Of a stretch of DNA of 64,000 nucleotides, positions 31,310 to 40,532 are shown piece by piece. Below the pieces are notes generated by a model, which worked only from the letters and a program-made list of their open reading frames with translations, searched no databases and was not told the DNA's origin. A program made the position numbers and the translations under genes. Source of the stretch: Porticoccaceae bacterium UBA4026 (GTDB lineage Bacteria; Pseudomonadota; Gammaproteobacteria; Pseudomonadales; Porticoccaceae); assembly GCA_002382445.1 (NCBI GenBank), contig DGAQ01000002.1, positions 514 through 64,513 on the forward strand, given 5' to 3'. Positions within the stretch are counted from its first letter, which is position 1. Every line of letters starts with the position of its first letter.

Positions 31310-31673
31310 TTTTAGTCGTTTCGATAGCTTTTATTAACACCGTCATAAAAATTATCGCCACTAGGGTGCTTAAGACGACCACCAGCATTAGCAAGGGTAT
31401 TTGTAGACTAATAGCGGGACCAAGGAAAAATACGCCTACGCACGCAGGTATAAAAACTAGAGAGAGATTTTGAATAAGACGAGCACTGACCGGTTCAATA
31501 ACCCGCGCAAAACCGCTAGGGTAAGCGAGAAATGTTAGCAGGATCAACATTCCCATTAGAGGTCCTGGAATCATCATGCCAGTCCAGGAAACTACTAGCT
31601 CTCCAAGCCATTGAAATAGGACTAAGACAGCAAGCCCCCTGATTAAGCTCAGTCCTTGCGCAATAATTGCCAT
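31302..31673 (-). CDS. lrgA: LrgA/CidA family holin-like protein
   Basis: A small four-helix membrane protein of the CidA/LrgA family, partner of LrgB. Conserved blocks are IRGLAVLVLFQWLGELVV, PGPLMGMLILLTFL and LSLVFIPACVGVFF. I start at the ATG at 31673 (123 residues, normal for the family). Longer frames reach 31745 but run inside dsbB. It overlaps dsbB by 25 bases and lrgB by 8, so dsbB-lrgA-lrgB appear translationally coupled. Confidence 0.88.
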   Translation of the reverse strand: MAIIAQGLSLIRGLAVLVLFQWLGELVVSWTGMMIPGPLMGMLILLTFLAYPSGFARVIEPVSARLIQNLSLVFIPACVGVFFLGPAISLQIPLLMLVVVLSTLVAIIFMTVLIKAIETTKNG

Positions 31674-32143
31674 AACCCTATACCAGCCAGCACCACAAAA
31701 ATAAATAATACCCAGCCTGGCATACTGATACCGAAAAGCTCCCACTGAATTTTGGCACAGTTACCATCACCGCGGATTAGCATGGCAACTACCTCTGAAG
31801 CGGGGAAGACATCAAATAGGTAGTCTACCGGTGGACCACAGGTTGGCACGTTTTCTTCCGGCAGGTTCTGTAACCATAGTTGCTTTGCCGAAAAATAGCC
31901 GCCCGCGACAGCCCCTACAAGCCCAAGAGCAGCATAGATCTTTTGCCCTTTTTGCCGCGGATTATGCAGCGCCGCCAGCAAAAAGATAACACCGACAAGA
32001 GCGACAAATACACGTTGAGTGATACAGAGATAGCAGGGCTCTAGCCCAAGGTGCTGTTGAAAATAAAGTACTGCTATAAGTAGCGCGCCACCACAGCCAA
32101 GGGCGACCAAAAAGTTCACTGTTCTATTATTTGGGTAAACCAT
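31649..32143 (-). CDS. dsbB: Disulfide bond formation protein DsbB
   Basis: A 164-residue, four-helix inner-membrane quinone reductase that reoxidises periplasmic DsbA. The first redox pair is CYLC (Cys37, Cys40) in GLEPCYLCITQRVF and the second pair is Cys102 (PTCGPP) and Cys129 (GNCAKI). The C-terminal MPGWVLFIFVVLAG is also typical. It overlaps lrgA by 25 bases. dsbA is not nearby. Confidence 0.95.
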   Translation of the reverse strand: MVYPNNRTVNFLVALGCGGALLIAVLYFQQHLGLEPCYLCITQRVFVALVGVIFLLAALHNPRQKGQKIYAALGLVGAVAGGYFSAKQLWLQNLPEENVPTCGPPVDYLFDVFPASEVVAMLIRGDGNCAKIQWELFGISMPGWVLFIFVVLAGIGLWQLLRKD

Positions 32144-32189
32144 GCTTTACTCTGTTGTTGGGTGGATTTTTGTGCTGTTTATTATGCCA

Positions 32190-33755
32190 TTAACGGTAAT
32201 AGTCAGCGAGAAAATCATCAAATGATAGTGTGTCACTCGCCTCTATTTCAGCTTGGCGCTGCAAAGATACTTCAGCTAAATTTTTGTATTTAGCCGTTGT
32301 CTCTACGCTGGGCGGATTGGCTTGAAAGTAGTCGCGATGTTCAGCGGCTTTGCGCATGGCCATGGCGTAATAGGTTTCGTTATTGGCTCTCATTTCTTCT
32401 AAAAGCATTGCGGCGGGCGTGGTACTGTCGTCAGTCAGTTTTAATTCCATAACATTAAAGACTTGGCTATAGGCCTTAGTTTGATTAGCACTGTTGAGAA
32501 GCTCTGCAACCGGCCGCATTTCGTCAAATAATGAATGACCCCATTCCCGGAGGGAGATTTCAGAATCACCCACTAGTAACTTTAATTCTGGATCTCGGCC
32601 TTGGTAGACCGTGCGGTCGATATTTTGTGGAATCAGCGCATACTCCACGCTATCGGTTTTCGGGCTGTCTTTAAGCAGGCAAAACAACAAGAATGTATCT
32701 AGAAAGTACATGGTTTGCACGTCGATACCACAGGGTAATAGCGGATTGAGGTCGACACAGCGCACCTCAACATACTCCACCCCACGCTCTGCAAGTGCTT
32801 GTAATGGCGTTTCCCCGGAGGACGCGGTCCGCTTAGGCCTAATTGAGCTATAGAACTCATTTTCGATTTGTAATAGATGGGCATTCAACTGTTTGTGATT
32901 ACCTTGACTATCTTTTAGACCGATTTTTTCGTAGTCAGGGTACGGCATTTTTAATGCTTTTCGCAGTGTTTGTGTGTACTGGGGTAAATCATTGTAACAT
33001 ACGGTCAGAGAACTCTGGGCGTGGCTTTGATAGCCCAAATCACCCATGCGTAATGAGGTGGCATAAGGTTGATATAAGCTGTGATGATCACTGCCAAAAG
33101 ACGTTAATCGATGCTCCCGATTACTGACAAAACTGCGGCAAACTGCGGGCGCAGCGCCCAGCATATAGAGTAGCAACCAAGAATAGCGTCGGAAATTACG
33201 AATGAGACTAAAATATCCATCAGACTTAAAATCTTGCAGTGCTTGCTGATTGCCAGCCGCATCTCTTAAATCTTCCCATAGGGAATCCGGCACAGAAAAA
33301 TTATAATGAATACCGGCTATGGTTTGCATTAGTCGACCATAGCGGTTGCCTAAACCTTGTCGATACACACTCTTCATGGTACCGATATTTGAGCTGCCGT
33401 ATTGACCCACGGGAATGCTGTCATCTGATCCCAATTGACAGGGCATGCTATTAACCCACAACAACTCATCTCCAATCTCTTGATAGGTAATGCGGTGAAT
33501 TTCTTCTAACTGATTTAAAACACTATCTGGTGAGGAAGAGGGAGCAGTGATAAATTCAAGCAGTGCTTCAGAAAAGTCGGTTGTGATACTAGGGTGGGTT
33601 AGCGCCGAACCAAGTGCTTTTGGGTGTCGGGTTTGCGCTAAACGACCACTAGGGTCAACACGTAGGCTCTCTTTTTCGATACCGCGCACAATACCGGTTA
33701 ATCGGTCTGCTCGGGCGGGATCTCTGAATAACTGAAGGTTGGCGTTTAAAGACAA
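32190..33755 (-). CDS. gshA: Glutamate-cysteine ligase
   Basis: A 521-residue proteobacterial-type GshA that forms gamma-glutamylcysteine, the first step of glutathione synthesis. Family features: RGIEKESLRVDPSGRLAQT at the N-terminus, ITTDFSEALLEFITAP, GIHYNFSVPDSLWE and VEYVEVRCVDLNPLLPCGID. Length matches the family (518 in E. coli). A short conserved-looking open frame lies 14 bases upstream on the same strand and probably shares the transcript. Confidence 0.96.
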   Translation of the reverse strand: MSLNANLQLFRDPARADRLTGIVRGIEKESLRVDPSGRLAQTRHPKALGSALTHPSITTDFSEALLEFITAPSSSPDSVLNQLEEIHRITYQEIGDELLWVNSMPCQLGSDDSIPVGQYGSSNIGTMKSVYRQGLGNRYGRLMQTIAGIHYNFSVPDSLWEDLRDAAGNQQALQDFKSDGYFSLIRNFRRYSWLLLYMLGAAPAVCRSFVSNREHRLTSFGSDHHSLYQPYATSLRMGDLGYQSHAQSSLTVCYNDLPQYTQTLRKALKMPYPDYEKIGLKDSQGNHKQLNAHLLQIENEFYSSIRPKRTASSGETPLQALAERGVEYVEVRCVDLNPLLPCGIDVQTMYFLDTFLLFCLLKDSPKTDSVEYALIPQNIDRTVYQGRDPELKLLVGDSEISLREWGHSLFDEMRPVAELLNSANQTKAYSQVFNVMELKLTDDSTTPAAMLLEEMRANNETYYAMAMRKAAEHRDYFQANPPSVETTAKYKNLAEVSLQRQAEIEASDTLSFDDFLADYYR

Positions 33756-33769
33756 ATCATTATTCCCTC

Positions 33770-34039
33770 TTAAGCAGCGCTGGGTTGGCCGATGGTGGCT
33801 GCGGTCTGTTCTTTACTGGTCACTTCCACGGATAGCATTGGAACACCATTTGGTCCCAAATCGCACTCAACAACGTCAGCCCTCAGGTTAACATCTTTGG
33901 CGTTGAGCTCAATCAGTTGATTAAGCGCTATATCTCGGTGGGGGGTATTAAAAATACGCCTTGCAATAATCTCCGGCGCCCACTGTAATTCCTTGTCGAG
34001 CATGCAATTATTCTGCGCCTGCAAAACGTAAGTTTTCAT
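33770..34039 (-). CDS. Small hypothetical protein upstream of gshA
   Basis: An 89-residue protein I do not recognise. It begins MKTYVLQAQNNCMLDKEL, has no membrane segment or signal peptide, is mildly acidic, and ends in a flexible tail rich in Ala, Thr and Gln. Reasons to believe it is real: a strong GGAGA six bases before the ATG, a 74-base divergent promoter gap to the DJ-1 gene, and only 14 bases to gshA. The content suggests a small cytoplasmic protein; no function can be assigned. Confidence 0.65.
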   Translation of the reverse strand: MKTYVLQAQNNCMLDKELQWAPEIIARRIFNTPHRDIALNQLIELNAKDVNLRADVVECDLGPNGVPMLSVEVTSKEQTAATIGQPSAA

Positions 34040-34113
34040 GCTATCTCCGTGACAGACCTATGGTTTTCGGGCACAGTGTAACTCATACATATGCTGAATA
34101 AAAAGGGGAAAAA

Positions 34114-34698
34114 ATGAGTAAGCAAGCCTTGGTTCCCATCGCAGATGGAACTGAAGAAATTGAAGCTGTAACGATCATCGATCTGTTGCGACGGGCGGGT
34201 GTGGAAGTCACTGTTGCCTGTGTTAGCGAGCAAACGACATTGCAAATAACGGCGTCAAGAGGAACTTACCTTGTTGCTGATTCCGCTATTGAAAATTGTT
34301 CAGAAAAATCATGGGATTTGATTGCGCTTCCTGGCGGTGTGGCGGGCTCAGAAGTTCTAGCCAGCTGCGAAATTCTAGATAAACTCCTTCGAAAGCAAGC
34401 ATCTGAAGGGAAGCTGTTCGCCGCCATCTGTGCGGCTCCGGCTTTAGTGTTAGGGGCCAAAGGACTGTTGGCTGATAGAATAGCGACCTGCCATCCGCAG
34501 TTTCATCAGTCTTTGCTAGCCAAAGAGGTAGACGGCGAATCTCGGGTTGCGGTAGACGGAAATTGTATAACGAGCCAGGGGCCTGGCACGGCTATCGATT
34601 TTGCGCTAGAGCTCATCGAGCAGCTTTGTGGTGTGGTTAAACGCGAAGAAGTTGCCTCGTCTTTAGTGCTCACAACATCGGCGACTGCCTACTATTAA
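34114..34698 (+). CDS. DJ-1/PfpI family protein (YajL-like)
   Basis: A 194-residue DJ-1 superfamily protein. It starts ALVPIADGTEEIEAVTIIDL, which contains the conserved Glu near residue 15. The nucleophile elbow is FAAICAAPALVL with Cys106. YajL/DJ-1 relatives protect against oxidative and carbonyl stress; the exact activity of this group is debated. GGGGAAAAA precedes the ATG. It is divergent from the small gene upstream of gshA, so two thiol-related genes share one intergenic region. It is convergent with the RND pump. Confidence 0.9.
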   Translation: MSKQALVPIADGTEEIEAVTIIDLLRRAGVEVTVACVSEQTTLQITASRGTYLVADSAIENCSEKSWDLIALPGGVAGSEVLASCEILDKLLRKQASEGKLFAAICAAPALVLGAKGLLADRIATCHPQFHQSLLAKEVDGESRVAVDGNCITSQGPGTAIDFALELIEQLCGVVKREEVASSLVLTTSATAYY

Positions 34699-34702
34699 CG
34701 GC

Positions 34703-37700
34703 TTAATTAAGCATAGTATTTGAGTTAGAAGCATACCCCCTTATTTTCTGCTTAAGACTGGCGCCAGCCATATAAAGGCAGGGCACAAATAAAAGCGTTA
34801 CGGTCGTGGCAAATAATACCCCGAAAGCGAGCGAAGCAACCATTGGAATCAGAAACTGAGCCTGTACGCTGGTCTCAAATAAAATTGGGGTAAGTCCAAC
34901 AAAGGTGGTCAGTGAGGTCAGGATGATGGGTCTAAAGCGATCAACACTACCCCTGAGGAGGGCCGTATGAACGTCTTCTCCCTCTTCGCGGAGTTGAATG
35001 ATCCGATCGATCAGAACCAGATTGTCATTGACAACCACCCCTGACACCGCCAACACGCCGACCAGTGACAGAAGGCTGAAATCTAAGCCCATCAAGAGAT
35101 GGCCGAAAATAGCGCCCATAATACCGAAAGGAATGGCGGATAGAACACCTAAGGGTTTTAGATAGGACTTGAATTCGATGGCCATTAGGGTGTAAATCAA
35201 TAAAATAGCTAAGCCAAAGAGCTTCAGCGCTGCACTGTTAAATTCCTCTTGATCTTCGATTTGACCATCTTTTTTAATCGACACTTCAGGAAATAATAGA
35301 CGCATTTCCTCAGCAACATCGCCATACATGATGTCGGCTATCTCACTGACGGTCAACTTACCGGTTGAAGGCAGAGCACTGATAACAATACTTCGTTCCC
35401 GGTCTTTGCGCTTGATCCTGGAATATCCGGGAACGTAAGTAGCTTCTGCTACCGAGTAAAAGGGTACTTCTACGCCAGCGGCAGTCCTTATGCGCATGTC
35501 TTCAAGGGTATCAACCTGAGACCGGGCATCTTTTGGATAACGCACCATTACTCGCACATCATCGCGGCCGCGCGGGACTCTCTGGGCTTCGGCGCCATAG
35601 AAGCCCTGACGTACCTGCGTGGCTACCTGAGAGAGGCTAACACCAAGACTGTCCGCGTTAGGCAGTAAACTGATATCGATGTCCGCGCGCCCAGAATGTA
35701 AGTCATCACGTATATTCCTGGTGCCGGGCAACTGCTCTAGTTGCTGCTTTACAAACTGCGCGGCTTCTGCCAACTGATCGGTATTTGATGCTGTTAATGA
35801 AATAGAAAATTGAGACTGGGGAGGCCCCAGGGTTATGTCAACATCAATCTTTTTCGCATCCGGCACTGGCCCCATATAATATTGCCATCTTTCAGCCACT
35901 AGCTTGGGTTGTACTTTTCCACTTACCTCTGGGCTGAGTTCAACCACCAGACGAAGAGTATCTCCCCACATGAACGATAATTGGTTGGCAATCAGACGAT
36001 CAGTTTTAACCGCCTCTTGAATAATGGGATCTCCAGCAAGTTGCGTTGAGGCGCGCTCTGCACGTTTTATAATTTCTAGCTTGGCTTCTTTAGAATATCC
36101 ATCGGGCATTTCCAAGCGCATGCGAATGAAGTCTGAGGCAACATTGGGCATTTGGACCTGCCTAACATAGCCAGAGCCGACGAGCGTTAGCGATAGAGCG
36201 AAGGCTAAAAAGAACACCACCAAGGTTAAGTTGTGCCAATCTAATGCTTTTTGCAGTAGAGGGCGAAATACATTTTGGCCGACCCGAGTCAAACCCGTGG
36301 CACACCATCGGCGCACCCTGTGCAAGGCACTTAATTCCGAGGTTCGTTCTTTTTCAGGTTTCATTTGGGCCAGGTGTGAGGGCAAAATCCACAGTGATTC
36401 GATTAACGAAAAACCAAGAGCGATGATGGTGATAGCAGGTATTGCCCAGAGCAATTGTGCCCAGATTCCAGGTAGAAAGAAAATCGGAGAGAAGAATATC
36501 ATGGTACTTAGCACCGCTAAAAACACGGGTTTGGAAACTGCCTGCGCGCCCGCTTGCGCGGCAGTAAGCCGATCGTATCCTTCCTCTTGGTGCCTAAAAA
36601 TACTCTCGCCGACGATAATCGCATCATCAACAATAATCCCTAAAATCAACAGGAACGAAAACATTGATAACATATTTAAAGTCAAGCCGACCCCGGGCAA
36701 AACCCAGAGTGCACCCATGTAGGCAACACCGATACCTACGGCCACCCAAAGTGCTAGCTGAGGGCTGAGGAACAGCATCAGTATAATAAAGACCAGGATC
36801 AAACCGCCTATGGCATTCTTAGTGAGCAGTGACAGCCGGCCCTCAAACAGCACTGAAAAGTCTTGCCAGGTGTCCATTTGAAGTTCGTTGGGCAGAAAGG
36901 AAGCGCCTGTTGCGACATAGTCCTTAACGGCTTTGGTGGTTGCCATCACGTCGGGATCTTCACCCACACTGATAGCAAGAAAAATAGCGGTTTTGCCGTT
37001 AAATCGAGTCAGCGAATTACGCTCTTCAAAAGTATCTTTAACCACCGCCACATCGCCAATGGTAATCTCTGTTCCGTCGTCGCGACTGGTCACAGCGATA
37101 CGGTTAAAATCCTCTTCGTAGTAGGCCTGGCCACGAGTTTGTACCTGTATATCCCCACTATCGGCGCGAATGGTACCCGCGGGTAAATTAAGGGAGGTAC
37201 GACGAATTGCGCTGACAACATCGTCAAAGGAAAGCCCATAGCGGCGCATATCAATTTCAGATAACTCTATATCGACTTGAGGCTGACGAACACCCCATAT
37301 CTCGACAAAATCGATATCGCGCATTGCGGCAAGATCATCGCGAATACGCTCTCCATATTCCTTTAGCACAGGCTCTTCGGCATCGCCAAACAGTGCTATT
37401 CTGATAACCTCTTCGCGCTCCAGCAACTCAGTCACAATGGGACGTTCTGCGTCTCTAGGAAAGGTGGTAATCGCATCGACACGACTCTTAATGTCGTTGA
37501 GCATTTTAGTCATTTCATAGTTGGTATCAATCTCTATGGTGACAGAACCGCGTCCCTTACGGGCTTCTGAGGACAAGCTTTTGATGCCTTCTAGGTTATA
37601 AATAGCCTCCTCGATACGCACTACAATTTGCTCTTCGACTTCCTTAGGGCCCGCCCCAGGGTAAGGCATATTGACGGTAATGTAATTGACCGATATCGAA

Positions 37701-37816
37701 GGGAAAACCTCTTTCCCAATTCCATAGGCGCCAAAAAACCCACCGATTAAAATTATAATCATCAACAGGTTGGCTGCAACAGGATTGCCTACAAACCATC
37801 TAATGGAAGTATTCAA
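34703..37816 (-). CDS. RND family efflux permease
   Basis: A 1037-residue AcrB-type resistance-nodulation-division inner-membrane pump driven by protons. The N-terminal helix (VAANLLMIIILIGGFFGAYG) is followed by PYPGAGPKEVEEQIVVRIEE, the first periplasmic domain start. Proton-relay acidic residues occur in TM4 (GIIVDDAIIVGESIFRHQEE). The second half repeats the fold, with VLAVSGVVVNDNLVLIDRII. Its start overlaps the adaptor gene by four bases. No outer-membrane channel or regulator gene lies alongside. Substrate is unknown; the sequence resembles the less-studied RND branch common in marine gammaproteobacteria rather than AcrB itself. Confidence 0.93.
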   Translation of the reverse strand: MNTSIRWFVGNPVAANLLMIIILIGGFFGAYGIGKEVFPSISVNYITVNMPYPGAGPKEVEEQIVVRIEEAIYNLEGIKSLSSEARKGRGSVTIEIDTNYEMTKMLNDIKSRVDAITTFPRDAERPIVTELLEREEVIRIALFGDAEEPVLKEYGERIRDDLAAMRDIDFVEIWGVRQPQVDIELSEIDMRRYGLSFDDVVSAIRRTSLNLPAGTIRADSGDIQVQTRGQAYYEEDFNRIAVTSRDDGTEITIGDVAVVKDTFEERNSLTRFNGKTAIFLAISVGEDPDVMATTKAVKDYVATGASFLPNELQMDTWQDFSVLFEGRLSLLTKNAIGGLILVFIILMLFLSPQLALWVAVGIGVAYMGALWVLPGVGLTLNMLSMFSFLLILGIIVDDAIIVGESIFRHQEEGYDRLTAAQAGAQAVSKPVFLAVLSTMIFFSPIFFLPGIWAQLLWAIPAITIIALGFSLIESLWILPSHLAQMKPEKERTSELSALHRVRRWCATGLTRVGQNVFRPLLQKALDWHNLTLVVFFLAFALSLTLVGSGYVRQVQMPNVASDFIRMRLEMPDGYSKEAKLEIIKRAERASTQLAGDPIIQEAVKTDRLIANQLSFMWGDTLRLVVELSPEVSGKVQPKLVAERWQYYMGPVPDAKKIDVDITLGPPQSQFSISLTASNTDQLAEAAQFVKQQLEQLPGTRNIRDDLHSGRADIDISLLPNADSLGVSLSQVATQVRQGFYGAEAQRVPRGRDDVRVMVRYPKDARSQVDTLEDMRIRTAAGVEVPFYSVAEATYVPGYSRIKRKDRERSIVISALPSTGKLTVSEIADIMYGDVAEEMRLLFPEVSIKKDGQIEDQEEFNSAALKLFGLAILLIYTLMAIEFKSYLKPLGVLSAIPFGIMGAIFGHLLMGLDFSLLSLVGVLAVSGVVVNDNLVLIDRIIQLREEGEDVHTALLRGSVDRFRPIILTSLTTFVGLTPILFETSVQAQFLIPMVASLAFGVLFATTVTLLFVPCLYMAGASLKQKIRGYASNSNTMLN

Positions 37817-39021
37817 AGTGTTGATTCCTCAGTTTCGGGATCAAGAGTTTTGACCAAGATCTCTTTTTTTGGAGAAACCTTCATGCCGGCTATAGCTAGG
37901 GGAATACGGGAAGAGACAATGCGCATCCCGGGGGTGAGCCCAACGGCAGTGATACTGTTTGCATTGCTCTGAATTACCGATATTAACTGGTAATGCACCT
38001 CATTGTCTTTGTTAAGGGCGAGAATCTCATTGCCCCGATAGACAGCGGTTTTTGGAATAGTTACTGCCCTCTCAATGATTCTCCCAGCAATTTCAGCTTC
38101 AACAAAAAGTCCGATATTTAACGGCGGCCTATTACCGGTAACATCTGACTTAAATGGATTTTCTACTTCCGCCACTGCGTAGGTCATTCGACTTTTAACG
38201 TCAATGGAGGCATCGGTTCGAACGATCTTACCTTGCCATTCATAAACCTGATCACCCACTCTACTGCGCAGGGTTACGCTAGGATAGCTAATGGTTTTGT
38301 TGTCTTCGAAATTCACGGGTAGATCCACTAATGCCGCTTCTCGATCTGACAGTGGAAGACGCACTTCTACGATATCGGTGCTATAGACCTTGGCAATTCG
38401 TGAGCCAGGATTAACGTATTGGCCAAGATCAGCAAATGTCTGGCGAATGCGCCCCCGAAAGGGCGCGCTAATGGCGGTGCGCGCTAAATCCAGTTGTGCT
38501 TTTTTGAGGTCTGCTTGCGCTGACTCAAGACCCGCCTGAGCGGAGTTCAACTGTGGTTGTCGCAAAAAAAGCGCGTTGGCAGTTTTGTCCTCAAGGTCTC
38601 GCCATTCACGCTTGGCTTGTCGCGAGCGCCCTTGCTCCAGGGCCACCTGTTCAGCAGCTTTAGCTACCTGTGCTTTTGCTCGAGTAACCGAAAATTTATA
38701 ATCTTCTGGCTCAATTTGCACAAGCTTCTCACCGGCTTTAAAAAACCCGCCGTTAGCATACTGATCAGCGGCCTCGACGACTCTTCCAGCCACCTGAGAC
38801 ACTAGATCAATTTCGCGCTTGGGAGCGACTGTACCCTGAGAGAGAATGGTTACAGCAAGGGGCGCAGGTGAGATTGTCATGACCTCCACAGAAAGCGGTG
38901 GTTTCGGCGGCCTTGGGGTTCGCTGAGGTTTTGGGCTGAAATAGGCGAGCGCGGCGAGTAATAGAAGCCCGATGATTAAAACGACTGTTGCGATCATTCC
39001 CTTGCGGCTTAGTACAAACAT
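37813..39021 (-). CDS. RND efflux periplasmic adaptor (membrane fusion protein)
   Basis: A 402-residue adaptor of the HlyD/AcrA type. An N-terminal membrane anchor (residues about 8-28, no lipobox) is followed by a lipoyl half-motif (GTVAPKREIDLVSQVAGRVV), an alpha-helical hairpin rich in Ala, Gln and Lys, and the return lipoyl motif (TAISAPFRGRIRQTF). A beta-barrel domain completes it. It links the pump to an outer-membrane channel encoded elsewhere. It is the first gene of the two-gene unit with a four-base overlap to the permease. Confidence 0.93.
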   Translation of the reverse strand: MFVLSRKGMIATVVLIIGLLLLAALAYFSPKPQRTPRPPKPPLSVEVMTISPAPLAVTILSQGTVAPKREIDLVSQVAGRVVEAADQYANGGFFKAGEKLVQIEPEDYKFSVTRAKAQVAKAAEQVALEQGRSRQAKREWRDLEDKTANALFLRQPQLNSAQAGLESAQADLKKAQLDLARTAISAPFRGRIRQTFADLGQYVNPGSRIAKVYSTDIVEVRLPLSDREAALVDLPVNFEDNKTISYPSVTLRSRVGDQVYEWQGKIVRTDASIDVKSRMTYAVAEVENPFKSDVTGNRPPLNIGLFVEAEIAGRIIERAVTIPKTAVYRGNEILALNKDNEVHYQLISVIQSNANSITAVGLTPGMRIVSSRIPLAIAGMKVSPKKEILVKTLDPETEESTL

Positions 39022-39229
39022 TAACGGCTAACCTATAAATGGAGTATGTAGAGGGTTTCAATCAATCTAGATCAAAGCCGCCAGTAATTTAACATTATCT
39101 TCGATAGAAGCAAAACGCATCAATGCCTGGATGGTTGACAGAATCTTAAGCCTTTACAGATTAGAGCATCAAGACAAAAACTCTGCTTTTCAATCCAAAA
39201 ATACGGCAAAAACGAGGTAATGGATTATT

Positions 39230-40513
39230 TTAGTTAGCTTCGGCTTTTTGGTACTCGTCCTGATCTGACAAGTCATTAAACAGGTCCCTGTCTAATAGAC
39301 CTTCACTATCGGCTACCACCGCGGTGACCATGCCATCCCCTGACACATTGACAACCGTTCGCAGCATGTCCAGCAGGCGATCAACACCGATAATCAGACC
39401 TATACCCTCGACAGGCAAGCCAACTTGCTGCAAGACCATTGCTAAAGTAATTAGCCCTACGCCCGGCACGCCTGCAGTGCCAATGGACGCTAATGTGGCA
39501 GTCGCAACAACGGCTAGGTACTCGCTCATGGATAGGTCAAGACCATAGGCCTGAGCGATAAAGACAGTCGCAATGCCTTGCATAATTGCCGTGCCGTCCA
39601 TGTTCACCGTCGCCCCCAAAGGGATAGTGAATGAGGCAATTGAATTGTGCGCACCCACTCTTGTTCGGGCTACATTTAGAGTGATTGGCATCGTTGCATT
39701 GCTTGACGAGGTACTAAAAGCGAACAATAGAGCCGGACGCATGTTTTTAAATAAGGTTAGGGGGTTCAAGCGTGTAAGTAGCGCAAATAGACTGGTATAC
39801 ACTACACTGACGTGGAGAAATAGAACGAACACTATTGTGCCAAAGTAGAGGGCAAGATTGACAATGGCTGAGAAACCTTGGCTGGTGAATAATTTTGTCA
39901 ACAGGCAAAACACACCATAGGGCGCCAAATTCATCAAAATAGCGACCATTCTCATAATGACATCACTAATCAACTGACAACCGCGCAAAACCGTTTTCCC
40001 CGATTCACCAGCCTGCAATATAGCGACGCCTACTAGAATAGCGAAGACAATAACTTGCAACATATTACCCTCTACCATGGCTTGAAATGGGTTAGAGGGA
40101 AAAATTCCAATAAAGACATCTTTAAAAGATGGTGCGGGCTGAGCGACATAGCTAGCCGCCTCAGCCGTATTGATGCCTACACCAGGGTCCACGATGTTGG
40201 CGATGGTCAGAGCAAGACTCACTGCAATCGCCGTCGTCACTAAGTAGAGGGCGATGGTTTTGAGGGCTACTTGGCCCATCTTGACGTCCTTTCCCATCGA
40301 GGCAGAACCACAGACCAAGGAGAAAAATACCAGTGGTACCACTAACAACTTTAAGGAAATGACAAATATCTTACCAATCACATCAAAAATATTATCGACA
40401 AACCAAGCGATAAGCGGCGTTTGGTCGGGATCGGCGCCACCCAATGCATTTAGCACTAAACCTAAAATTATACCGAGTACCATTCCTAATAAAATTTTTG
40501 ATGAAAGTTGCAT
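39230..40513 (-). CDS. Dicarboxylate/amino-acid:cation symporter (DAACS family)
   Basis: A 427-residue GltP/DctA-type sodium- or proton-coupled transporter for C4-dicarboxylates or acidic amino acids. The signature hairpin and unwound helix are visible: FAFSTSSSNATMPITL (serine-rich), ASFTIPLGATVNMDGTAIMQ (NMDGT motif) and GIGLIIGVDRLLDMLRTVVN. The latter Asp-Arg region helps set substrate preference. Substrate cannot be fixed from the visible residues alone. It is probably monocistronic; 19 bases separate it from the MFS gene upstream on the same strand. Confidence 0.92.
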   Translation of the reverse strand: MQLSSKILLGMVLGIILGLVLNALGGADPDQTPLIAWFVDNIFDVIGKIFVISLKLLVVPLVFFSLVCGSASMGKDVKMGQVALKTIALYLVTTAIAVSLALTIANIVDPGVGINTAEAASYVAQPAPSFKDVFIGIFPSNPFQAMVEGNMLQVIVFAILVGVAILQAGESGKTVLRGCQLISDVIMRMVAILMNLAPYGVFCLLTKLFTSQGFSAIVNLALYFGTIVFVLFLHVSVVYTSLFALLTRLNPLTLFKNMRPALLFAFSTSSSNATMPITLNVARTRVGAHNSIASFTIPLGATVNMDGTAIMQGIATVFIAQAYGLDLSMSEYLAVVATATLASIGTAGVPGVGLITLAMVLQQVGLPVEGIGLIIGVDRLLDMLRTVVNVSGDGMVTAVVADSEGLLDRDLFNDLSDQDEYQKAEAN

Positions 40514-40532
40514 GTGCGCTTAGAACTCCGTG

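Noticed and set aside
36231..36722. 163-codon + strand frame opposite the RND permease
   Set aside because: Shadow of the conserved pump gene; the translation is not protein-like.
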